DNA of 64,000 nt, from positions 78,588,669-78,652,668 of the forward strand of contig CM066988.1 in the NCBI GenBank assembly GCA_033977485.1. Direction: 5' to 3'. Origin of the DNA: Hydrangea macrophylla (lineage: Eukaryota; Streptophyta; Magnoliopsida; Cornales; Hydrangeaceae). The notes beneath the pieces were generated by a model. That model worked only from the letters and a program-made list of their open reading frames with translations, was not told the DNA's origin and ran no database searches. Made by a program: the position numbers and the translations under genes. Of this stretch, positions 1-10,401 are shown piece after piece (positions within the stretch are counted from its first letter, which is position 1; each line of letters begins with the position of its first letter).

Positions 1-944
1 GTACTCTGTCTGGTGCATATAATATGGGTGTGAAGAGAAATCGGATTAGCTTATTTAACACCTCTCAATAATTGATCTTCACTGAGATAGCTTATTTTTT
101 TAGTCACGAGAAAGAAACTCACGACCCAATGCCTAATCGGGTAAGCTATTGGTTGCTAATAAGATGTCAAATTTAATGTAAATTTCAAAATGTGCCTAAG
201 ATTACTCTTTATATTATTTAACTTTGACCTTCCTCTGTAAAAATAGGATCTAAAATGTCCCAATTTATGGTTTGTACTAAATCTGTTACAGTACAAACTC
301 TTTGTTTGTACAATTGTCCTCCCACTATTTCTTAATTGGGAAACCCTTCCGAATTTATGGTTTGTCCTAAATTGAGCAAACTTTTCAAATTTATAGTAAT
401 GTTACAGATATGACATAGTATTCCCAGCCCGTAATACCCAATGTTTACTCCTAGTAGTACTGAGGTATAGTTGTTTAGGTCAGGAAGTTGCAATTCAATT
501 AAATTGTTCATATTACAATTCATACTTGCAATATTAACTTGTGCAATGGCCAATTCTCTTTGAGTGCGTTTTTAGACACAGAGATAGGTTCATCTTGTAC
601 CGACTTTCATAAAAGTTAAAGATATCAATCTTCTTTTCTGACAGTCCACTAATTTTTGGATGAGTTTGTGTCGGTTGGCATGTGCAAGATTAAACAATAT
701 TATGATTGTACTATTTGTACATTATAATCCAGGGCAGAGTCAATATTTGATCTTAGTGAGCACAAGTTTACACCCTATTCTAAATCCAAAATTTCTTTGG
801 TAGAATTATAATTTTGGGGTTTCTAGAGTTGTAAAAATTGTGTGGTTGTTCCATGAGTTTCACATATAGTGGGTTGAAGAGTAAAATAAAGTTATTTATT
901 GACAAACTAATCTCTCCATAACTCTAAAAAATATGAGTAATATT
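1..944. other. AT-rich intergenic DNA, no gene seen
   Basis: AT-rich sequence with only short, stop-broken reading frames on either strand. I recognise no protein domain, RNA gene or LTR end. It may be host intergenic DNA or the flank of an element further left. Confidence 0.5.
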
Positions 945-1085
945 TGGGGCACAAATACTTTACACAAATACTTACAAACACACACACACTCTCTCTCTCT
1001 CTCTTGGGTGGCATTGTGGGGTCTATTGAAATTATCCGGACCCCACAGTATCACCCAGGAGAGAGATAGAGTGTGTTTGTGCCCC
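945..1085. mobile_element. Foldback / MITE-like inverted repeat
   Basis: A left arm starting GGGGCACAAA and running through CA and CT tracts to TGTGGGGTC is mirrored by a right arm GGACCCCACAG...GTTTGTGCCCC, around a loop of about 12 bases. The left arm carries about 20 extra bases near its outer end. This is the shape of a non-autonomous DNA transposon or foldback element. I see no clean target-site duplication, so the superfamily is unassigned. Confidence 0.5.
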
Positions 1086-1320
1086 TAGCATTATTGAAAA
1101 AATATTATGTTCATTGGCTCAAATTTTCTTTTTTTTTTTAAAAGTAGTTTCACTTATAAAACAAAGAATCACTAATATGTTAAAATGGGATATCTACAAA
1201 ATCATAAGAATTTGATTCTAATTTGATTCTAATTGAGTAATAATAAGATGTTTATATGGGTGGAATGGAAGTTACAAAACATTTAAGTATCAAAGTGAGA
1301 TTTCTAAGTATAGACGGTGA

Positions 1321-1848
1321 TGATGTCAAATATTGGGTAAGAGGTAAGAAGAGTTATACAAGAGAAATTGTATGTGGTTCGGCACTGTTAATGAAGAGAC
1401 CTACGTTCACGTGTGTATACTATCAAATCACTGGGGGTCTTTGGTGAACCAATAGAGGAGACAGAGCTACCAAAGACTGACCGGGTATATGCGTATGTCT
1501 AAAATAAGTATGCCATCCTCCTTAAAAGAGGCGAGCGGTCTATTTTATAGATATAAGAGACCTAATCATATATAGCAAGTAAACTAATAAGGCAATATAA
1601 TCCAATTGAGATTGTTTGCATAAATCGTGTGAGTTTCCTAATTGGATTAGGAAAACAATCTACTCTTTCTATTAGTCTTCTAGCTCGTGTAGGCAACTAT
1701 CTGGAACATTCTGGATCACGTCCTAGGGCTTGGCTGGGCGGTGCCCGTGACAAACCATGCCTGGGATACGTGCCCGACCTCCGGGCATATTTCTCGAGTT
1801 AGGCAGGAGTGGAGCTTTGCTTTCACTAGATATTTTTGTATATATCAG
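1321..1848 (-). repeat. LTR of the Tat-lineage element (left, 3' position)
   Basis: Aligns along its length, with many differences, to the LTR at 19357-19913. Shared blocks include GAGACCTACGTTCA, the GGTCTTTGGTGAACCAA box, CCTAATTGGATTAG and the end TATTTTTGTATATATCA. A minus-strand TATA box is read from ttttata at 1543-1549. On its inner side the minus strand is AAATGGGGTGCAGC, a plausible polypurine tract, which marks it as the 3' LTR of an element to its right. The divergence from its partner suggests an old insertion. Confidence 0.7.
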
Positions 1849-2242
1849 CTGCACCCCATTTCTGAGGCTAATGTGATGCTTCATCAGATAAGGGTTGGAA
1901 ATTTGCATAACTCGGCAAACCGTCCGGGATATAGCTTGGGAAATTGCTCAGGGCCGGACCAGTCGTCTTGGTCAATCAGGCCCTGGATTGATCGGTGGCC
2001 TCGGGAGCTTGGGGTCAATACCTACCATGTGCCAAGAAGTGGTTGTTCTGGTTAGGATTCAACGAGACCTATATAAGCACAACCGGACAGTCACAACCTA
2101 ACTAAATCGTCAATCGTTGTGCCATTAATGTGCACGCCTTTTGAGGCACCGTTTAGGCTACCTAAGGTACCAACTGTCGGTTGTTTAGGCGAGAAACTGG
2201 TTGGACCGTTGGATTTGAGATCATCTGGACCATCCATGCAAC

Positions 2243-2250
2243 TATAAAAG
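2243..2250 (+). promoter_or_regulatory. TATA box of the antisense accessory gene
   Basis: TATAAAAG in the context CTATAAAAGGAGCAC on the plus strand, opposite to the host retrotransposon. The first plausible ATG of the accessory gene is at 2718, so the leader would be about 440 bases and might contain an intron. Position and orientation fit a dedicated promoter inside the element, but no transcript evidence is available. Confidence 0.5.
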
Positions 2251-5200
2251 GAGCACTTGAGCATTTTCGTTACTTCTGCTACCCATAGGAAGAGTCTAAT
2301 GAGAGGTATAAAAAAAGTGCCCAGTCCAGGTTCCCGAGCTCTTTCCTGCACTTCGTTGTTATAAGTCTTTGTCCTTCCAGTCTTGTAATTGTATTTTTCC
2401 TTCTCTTCTTCATTTGTTATTATTTTCGAACGAGGCTGGAGAGTAGGAACCCTTTAGGTCTTGCGAGTGAATGAGAATTCTTTTTCATTAGATTCTGCTT
2501 CTTTCCAAAGTCAGGTGGTTCCCTTTCTTTGGTAGAGCAGTCGGTCCAGTCGGTGTATCATAGGATCATTTTGTCCAATTACTACCTGACCGTGAAGATC
2601 GTGTATGACTTACCATATAGGTTCCTGGTCCTTCTACCCTTGTACCTTAGATTTGGGGTTCCTGACCCCTACTTAGGCGGCTAGCTGCTCCCTCGTCCCG
2701 TCGTAGGGACCTTAGAAATGTGTCATTCTAATTTTAACTCGTCTTCTTGGTCAGAAGATGAGCAATCAAGGTCGGGGACCCTGGAAACAAGCTTGGACCC
2801 TCCTTCACTGACTCCGTCAGACCACCACAGGGAAGGTAGGATTCCCATTCGAGTGTCTGTCGATGAGATGAGCTAGGGACTCTAGGTAGCCTCTGTGTCG
2901 TGGGGGTCGGGCGACGAGGCATCGGTCTCGAGTAGTCCCGACGTAGCCTTCTCTTGGAAGTGGACTCCCAGTAGTCTACTTGTCTCTGATCAGGGGTGGA
3001 TTAGGGATAGATATGATATTCTCGGTCATTGTTCCCTAGCCTTCATTGCAAGCCTTCACATTCCTCTCCATCCGCTTACCCGGGGACGTGCTGATCTACC
3101 TCGAGATTACTCCCGGGCAACTTGCCCCAAACGGGTAGAGATGTTTTATGGGGGCCATACACCTCTGGCCCCATGTCCTCGAGTACAAGCTTACCCTTAA
3201 GGAATTCTTATGGACCCACCGACTTTTCCCATTGCACGGGGAGGTCAGCTTCTTTTCTCTGGGAGCCCGGCAGGGGAGGAAGATAATTGATAAATGCTCG
3301 AGCAACAACAAGGGGTGGAAGAAGAAATTATTCTATGTGTCCAACCTCAGGCTTTGTGAGGATGCTCTGAGAATTTAACTGAGGACCTCCTGGGCAGGGA
3401 AGTTGAGGAGTAAGCTCCCGTTTTGCATCTATTTTCTTTTTTGTTTTGTTGTTATCTTAGAGCTAACTGACTTGTATTCTTCGACCAACCCATCGAGCAT
3501 ACCAGAGGAATGCCTAGATTAGATTTGGGCCTTGGTTCAGGATCCTACCAACGTTGCTGACTTGTTAACTCGAACAGGGGATCAGAAAGTTAGCTACGTG
3601 CCAGACAAGCCCTTTGAAGCACCCGTCTTTTCTCTGATTATTCCCGGTAAGGCCTTCCCTCTCAGATTCCCTCTACTACCTCAGCCATTTTTCATTGCTT
3701 GCCCGACCACTTACTCGGCTTTTTTTTTAAGACATGGCCCCAAGGAGAGACCCCGAATCATTAGGGACATTGGAGGCCACTGCAGCCACTCGGGCTGCCG
3801 AGAGGAAGAAGAGGCCAGCTGCTGAGCCTACCACCAGCGGTCAGCAATTCAGGCGGATAAGACATGGGCCTCGCCCAAAACCGGCTGGGATGTCGGCTCC
3901 TAGGGTAGAAGTGGTGCATGACACTACCCCTGGGAGGGATATATCATCCAGGGTCTAGATGGCGGAGTCTTTTGAGATTCGGGAGAGAATTCGGCCGGCT
4001 CTTCTCCCAAGCCAGGTCAAGATGTGTGTAGGAATGTCCCCACAGGCGCTCTTACGGTGGCTCTATAGCCTCTCCTACATTGCAAGTAACACATCCCGCC
4101 TTCTCCCATTTTTGTTGACATTCATTCGCTTGGTATGACTGACTGGTTTTTGCTTTTCCTTTTCCAGGTCAGTTGCATAGCTGCTGGGGCCGAGTCCTTC
4201 CTGCCCGGCTTGACTGAGAGGACGACCGCTGCTGAGGCCACTCTTTCGAGTGAGAGGGCAGCTCTGGAGGCCAAGGAATATGCCTTGGCTTTGGAGAAGG
4301 AAAAGGTGAAGGGGATGGCCCTGAGCCTAGGTGCAGCTGTGGACACGTGGAATCGGTCGTCCACTCTTTCAGTTGGTTTGAAATTGATTTGGATCAAAGA
4401 ACGAAAATGAAGGTCTGTTGAAAGCAGATACAGAGTCGCCACTTGGTTTTTAAGGAACCAAGAAACCTAATTTTGACTCACCCAAATGGATAAAGGGCAC
4501 CGGCCCTTTATAACCAAAGAACTTGGCTCGGGGTTTTGGTACGAGAGAGGAAGGAGCATTTGCCGCAACTAAAACACCCTCAACTCGCCCCGTCTCTCGA
4601 CGGGCCTCAATTAGCATCCAAATGATCATCATATACTATGTTTGGTTCAACAAATAATAGTTATGATAATATATTACATCACATAAGAATTTTGAAATGA
4701 AAGATCAAAAGATAAAATATCCTTCATAAGATCTAAGTCGAATATCACACAATGCAAAGTGAAAGATCACACGAATAAACCTAGGAAAAATCGTTTAATC
4801 ACATATCAAGTAATCAAGTTTTTCTAGTCTAGAAGGGGGACATGAATTGTTCTTGAAACAAATAATCAAAGAAATCAAAAATGCTTAGCAAGCTAGAATG
4901 ATGCATGTTAATCTTTGAGAAAAGAGAACCTCTCAATCCCCGGGATGGATGAGAAAGGTAGATTAGATCGAGGGGGGGAGCATGAACGTGTGATCAAGTT
5001 CATTCCTTATAATCTCCTTAGATTAGGAGTCACAAAAACTCCAAATCTTGCATGGATGCAATGTATGATCCTAGAATGTGCAAAGGTTGTAGTGTGTTTG
5101 TGTACATGGACTTTCTAAAGTGACTTAGAAGTCTAAAATATGAATGAATGTACAGAGGAAATCATCACGGGATATGCACAAATATAGTATGGACCACTTC

Positions 5201-6680
5201 CTAAGATATGAACTAATTTGAAGCACATATAAGCATCAAATCAAAGAATGAAAGTAAAAGTATACTTGTTGTGAATAGTGGACAGAACAGTGAGTTGACC
5301 TAGTAGTAATTGAAAAGTGGGGTAAAAAATGTTTTCAATGCATGATGTTTTATGGAGATCATACTTATTGTGTCTAGAACACATACCAAAAAGCCAATCA
5401 TCAATAACTATTACAGATTGATAGAAATCATATGAACAAGAGAGGTTACTTAGAAACAGAGTTTGTACTGTCGACTGAAATGTTGACAAATATTAGAAAA
5501 TGAAACAAAAGATATAGAGGCCCATATTATACAGAAAGTTCCTAAGACTCTTAAGTTCAATGAAAAAATGAGTTGGGACCACTCTCTTTTGGAAAAGTGT
5601 TCTAGAAAACAAGTTGAAAGTGGACCTAGCTGTTGTGACAGCAAAAACAGAATGTCTGGATGGAATGTTTGGGTCAATATGGAACCAATCCAAGTGTTTT
5701 CAAGCTAAGCCAAAAATCATGGATGTTCTATAATGAGTTAAGAAGACTTTTCAAGTGGTCTCATGATCATACCTGGATTATTGAGTTCTAGAGAAATCTT
5801 TGAACTCAGATCATTCACTGTTTTGAAGATTTTTGGTAAAACAAAGCTTATTTCTTGGAATCCAAATGTTGGGGGTTTTAAAGGGGTTTTGAAATAGGGG
5901 TTTGAAAGCACATTCCAACACAAAAGGGGATTAAAACCACTTGGAACATCATCATCAAACTCATATCAAGAACTCCCAATATTACTTGCACAAACATAGT
6001 TTTGTTTGAGAATATGACTTCAAAAACACATATGAATGTATTGAAGTTAGAATCATTATCCATTCAACATGTCTTTGAGGTCAAGAGCTACTATCCATAA
6101 GGATTCACTCTCGTCAAACAACATGTCATCTAGATGATGATAAGCATGTAAGTAATCAAAGAAAATTCAAAAAGAAATGAGGTAAGAAGAGATGAACATT
6201 ATTGTACACAAGCAAGTAATAGCAATCAATAGATGATAATCAATGTGATTTTGGACTTGTAGCTTGGTGTTTCACTCATAGATATTGATATTTGGACATG
6301 AAAGTAGCTTCCTAACTCAAGATTGCTCAAAAATGGTGGTTGGGAAAGACTTGAATGTGAAATATAAGGGGGGTAATGGAAGAAAACAAGATTGAAACTC
6401 ACTTTCTTATAGAAAATCAGTGGGAGAAGCTCCATTTCCTTCTTCTAAACCTATCTCAATCTCTCTTTCTCTCTATAAGTTCTATGAACTTTGCACTTGG
6501 CCCCCCCAAAATTAAGAGCAAAGGGGGGTTTACATAGGCCAATTTGGGGTGGTTTTGGGATTTAGAAAGTGCTCTCATTGGTCCCAAACATCTGTGAACA
6601 TAAAACTACATCGTTTTGATCTTTAATTATTCAATTTGGACCCCAAAATAAATTACAAAAATGGATTAAGCGGGGGTTGA

Positions 6681-6738
6681 GTGCTGCCACGGCACTGGCT
6701 ATGTGCCGCTGCAGTAGTGGCCTAGTGCCGCCGCGGCA
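6681..6738. repeat. GC-rich palindrome cluster in the solo LTR
   Basis: Three close variants of a GTGC-CGC-GGCAC palindrome (GTGCTGCCACGGCAC, GTGCCGCTGCAGTAG, GTGCCGCCGCGGCAC) within 58 bases, in an otherwise AT-rich LTR. Confidence 0.6.
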
Positions 6739-7104
6739 CAGTTCCTCAGATGCCCAGAAATTTGTATTTAGGCCTCCAGAGGTTCCGGTGTTCGCAAAAA
6801 GGCCTTATTTCGTCCGAAATTCACAAAAATGCGTATGAACTCCAAACTGAGGTTGTGATATACCATTGGAAAGGTAATTGAGTTTAATTTACATAAAAAA
6901 ATAGTTTGGAGATAGGTCACTTTGAAAAGTGTTACGGTATTCGCGATAAAATCCGATTTGATCGCCTCTTTCACCTTTGAAAATTCATAATAAATTCGTT
7001 TTAAATCCAGGAATTATGTGCGATATACCATTGGAAAGCTATTGACCTCTAGTATCCATGAAAAATGTTTGAAAAATGATACAGTGCTCTAGTTTTAAAG
7101 TCAA

Positions 7105-7425
7105 CTTTTGGTCAAACTGGTCAAACTAGGGACCTCTAGGAAGTTTTGGGAACCTTCGGAGCTCCCGGGAGCTGACTTTTTGTCCAATTTTATTTTAAAG
7201 CTTGTTTTAGTACTTTCCACATGATCTAGAATGATCTCAGAGCTTTTTAGGGAATTTAAACGATTTTGGTCAAACCTGGTCAAACCTTGGTTAAACCGGT
7301 CAACGGGGACTTTTCGAGAACTTTCGGGGGTCTCTGGGAGCTGACGATTTCATCTAATTTCGCTTACAAACTCATTTTATGACTTTCTTTACGATACAAC
7401 ATGTTTCCAGAACTTTCGGTCCAAA
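7105..7425. repeat. Diverged tandem duplication in the solo LTR
   Basis: Two units share GGTCAAAC boxes, then GGGACTTTTCGAGAAC or its equivalent, then GGGAGCTGAC, a pyrimidine-rich stretch and a CATTTTATGACTTTC-like segment. The first covers about 7105-7285 and the second about 7262-7425. A further short motif, ATATACCATTGGAAAG, recurs at 6858 and 7023. Confidence 0.45.
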
Positions 7426-8010
7426 TCTGGGAGTGTTTGGGCTTTTAGGGGCATTTTTGTTATTTGTACCACTTTTTGAGCATTTCGAGAGATAGAACTA
7501 ACTTCCATGAGTCCTTTTGAGTCTTTTCTGATCATTGTGAACCACTAAGCTATGGGTCTCCTAAATCTGATAGCCGACCAAATGGGGGTATCTACAGCAG
7601 CTCAGGCTGAGCTAGAGACCGCCCTGGCGGATCTGAGTTCTGCCCGGGAAAATCTGGCAGTTGCAAAGGCCGAGAAAAAGGCCCTGGCAGAGGCAGCGGC
7701 CATGCGGGAGGTGGCAGAGAGATTCCCTGACAACAACTTTGACTTCGACGATGGATTCTTTCAAGGCTACGTGGACCTGAAGTGAAGGGTGGCTTTGGTC
7801 CATCTCGAGTGGGACCTTACAGCCTACTTTGGAGCAGACTCTGACTACTGGGACGTGGAGCCCACTTCTACTGAGGGAGCCGCCGCAGTGGAGGAGGCGC
7901 CTGCCGAGGATGTTGCTCCCATCGGAGAGGTCGGGGGAGACCGAGGGTGAAGTGGTCATCATGGATGATGCTGAGTGAGGAGCCTATGCAGCCACTTCTG
8001 GACTACTTCA

Positions 8011-8915
8011 CCCAATTACTCCCATCTTGTAGATTTATATTTCCTCATTTTTTTTATGAGGAGGCTGCTATAATTGCCCCCAAGCAATGTACTTTTGACA
8101 AACTAGTAATGAAAAGGTCCCTGGAGATTAACTTTTTGCATACTGAAAATGTTTGTACTTATGTACTTTTGTTTTTTTGTGTTTGCCCATGCCCGACCAG
8201 CTGTTTTAGCTTTATTGCAACCCTGCCTTAGCAAAAGGTTTAAAACTATGTCTGGTAGGAGACACTTGGGATTAATCAAGCTTGGGCTTTATTACAACCT
8301 GGTCGGGGAACTGTAAGTGCTCGGGATTAACCAAGGTCCTTGTAACACTCCTGACATGGACTCAGAACATTGTGGGTGCTTGGATGTCTAAGGGTTTATA
8401 CATAGTTAAATTCAAGTCCTGTGAATGATCAGTGTGACTTCCCATTTAGTCCACTATCCCTTTCTACCACCCCCCCCCCCCCCCCCCCTTATACTAAGGC
8501 AGGTGTTAATAGAGGTGATGACTGTAGGTAGCCGACCTAAAATGGTGGCAGTTTCAAGGTCTTTTTGAGTTCTCAGCCACCTAGGGAGATTTGCCCCCAT
8601 CTATGTTATGGACATAAGCAGAACTGGTGCCTTAGGTGTGAGTTTGAGGTCTTTTTGATGCCTCGGGGTGGTCCTAAGGTCTTTTGGTGTCTCGGGTGTA
8701 GTCCTGAGGTCTTTTGGTGCCTCAGGTGTAGTCTCGAGGTCTTTTGTTGTGCCTCGGGTGTAATCTCGAGGTCTTTTATTACTGTAAAATACTGTTAGGG
8801 AACACTGTTTTCAAGAGAGAACCTTATTCAATCTGAAAAACTACTATGATCTCTCGGGAAGAGCTACAACTTGTTCAAAGAAAACATAAGTCCCTAACCA
8901 ATACTGATCCTCATT
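8011..8915. repeat. Non-coding spacer with a C19 tract and 30-bp tandem repeats
   Basis: Lies between the end of the antisense gene and the end of integrase. It contains a run of 19 C at 8470-8488 (a G tract on the strand of the retrotransposon). It also has a tandem array at 8646-8777 of about 4.5 copies of a 30-bp unit carrying AGGTCTTTTGGTGCCTCGGG. The copies of AGGTC start at 8647, 8677, 8707, 8737 and 8769. No coding potential is seen. Confidence 0.65.
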
Positions 8916-9752
8916 CTACTGAAAGTACTTCCGTAGATGCTCCACGTTCCAGGGGTGTGATAGGTCCTGCCCTTCTAGCGTCTGTTACCAATAAGTTCCC
9001 GGTCGATTGACTTGGGTAACCCTATATGGTCCTTCCCAGTTTGGTTCCAACTTCTCGTGGCTCGGGATTTTAGTGGACTGATTTACTACTTTGAGGACGA
9101 GATCCTCCCCTTGGAAACTGCGGTGCCTTACTTTGCTATTGAAGTATCATAAGACTCTCTTCTTATACGCTGCCACTCTTAGATATGTCCGATCCCTTTT
9201 TTCTTTGATCAGATCGAAATCCCCTCCGAGGGCTTCCTTGTTGCCTTGCTCACTGTAGTTTGCCACCCAGTAAGTTGGTAGTCCTAGTTCTGTGGGGACC
9301 ACTGCCTGGAAGCCATCGGTGAGTGAGAACGAGGTCTCTCCCGTAGCGGCTCAGGGACTAGTACGATAGCCCCACAGAAGGGTCAGTAGCTCCTCTGCCC
9401 AGAGTCCCTTGGCCTTTTTTAAACCTGGTTTTAATGGACTGTAGAATCATTTAGTTTGTTTCCTTAACTTGTCCATTGGCTTGAGGATGCTCATGAGAAG
9501 ATAGTGATTTGATATCCCATAGCCTGAGCAGAACTGCCTAAACACTGGTGTGTCAAGCTGTCTTCCATTATCACTGACTAGTACCCGGGGCACACTGAAC
9601 TTGCTGAGGATGTTCTTCTCAACAAAATTTTCCATTTTTTTCTCGGTTATTGTGGCCAAGGGCTCGATTTCTGTCCACTTGGTAAAGTAGTCCACCGCGA
9701 TGATGGCAAACTTGACCTGACCCTTTGCTATGGGAAGCGGCCCGACTATATT
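8916..9752 (-). pseudogene. Integrase C-terminal half of the Tat-lineage element
   Basis: Minus-strand reading starts abruptly at the integrase core with IVGPLPIAKGQ. It carries the first catalytic Asp in AVDYFTKW and the second in VSDNGRQ. After a frameshift it has HPQANGQ with the following Glu, then a stop. The C-terminal part (NWEGPYRV to HPWNVEHLRKYFQ) is readable down to the stop at 8916-8918 with one further internal stop. The N-terminal zinc-binding part and everything upstream are absent, because the Ogre-like LTR begins at 9753. This belongs to Ty3/gypsy integrases of the Tat type and is non-functional. Confidence 0.85.
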
Positions 9753-10369
9753 TGTAGACACCTCATTTTTGCCCAACCCAATCATTTTAAAATAAAGTGC
9801 TCGTCGATATCCCAATCAGACATCAGATGAAAAAAAAATGCTATAAATCGAAGTTTATTGGGACAAAGGTCAACAAACTCATGCTCACCTGCTACACCAT
9901 ATCATCTCCCATTATCCATGATTCACTCATCTACGTATACCACAACTCTTGTCTCCTCTTTCACTTTCTTTACTCTTTTTTTTTCCTCCTTTCTTTCTTT
10001 TTCTTCACCTACTCTCTCTTGGGATCTACCTCACTTGTTCTTTTTTTTTTTCCTCTTTCTTCATTTCCTTTTTCCTCTTTTCCAACACATACTGTCTCAA
10101 CTTTTTCTTTCTTTTCTTTCTCTTCTTTGTTTTCTTTTCTTATACCCATCCATCCCGTGACTTCCTTTTCCCCCGCTTCCATTTTCTTTTTCTTTTTCTT
10201 ACTTTTTTATTTCTTCTCCCCTTGGGCCTATAAAAACCCACTCCCCCAACGCAAGAAAAAAAAGAGGAAAATATTCTCTCTACATCCCCTCTATATTATA
10301 CATCTCCCTTACCACCCTGCTAGATATCCCTCACCTTCCTCTCTATCCCCCTCACTTTGTCATAAAACA

Positions 10370-10401
<32 letters not shown>

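Larger units (their letters stand above)
4338..7596 (-). mobile_element. Solo LTR of an Ogre-like Ty3/gypsy element
   Basis: A 3,259-bp block bounded by TGTGGACACG on the left and GGTATCTACA on the right, with a perfect 5-bp target-site duplication gcagc at 4333-4337 and 7597-7601. It lies inside a coding block of the antisense accessory gene. GAGTCGCCAC near the left end is the complement of GTGGCGACTC, which lies near the 3' end of Ogre-type LTRs, so the LTR reads on the minus strand (start TGTAGATACC). There is no internal region or second LTR, so it is a solo LTR left by recombination between two LTRs. A second copy of the family begins at 49437. Confidence 0.88.
2718..8010 (+). pseudogene. 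Antisense accessory gene, gypsy-type transposase-like (Transposase_28-like), broken
   Basis: Plus-strand coding blocks antisense to the retrotransposon. Block 1 runs from the ATG at 2718 to about 3378, with frameshifts. It ends in a segment with the motif SSNNKGWKKK followed by FYVS, characteristic of the plant 'putative gypsy type transposon' family (PF04195). Block 2 (3532-3957) is basic and low complexity, starting MAPRRDPES. Block 3 (4135-4337) and block 4 (7602-7785) form one heptad-rich coiled coil split by a solo LTR; the frame is continuous across the target site. After a TGA at 7783 the acidic C-terminal tail continues to about 7970. GT/AG-bounded gaps between blocks look like introns. 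The molecular function of this family is unknown. Frameshifts and stops make this copy non-functional. Confidence 0.65.
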
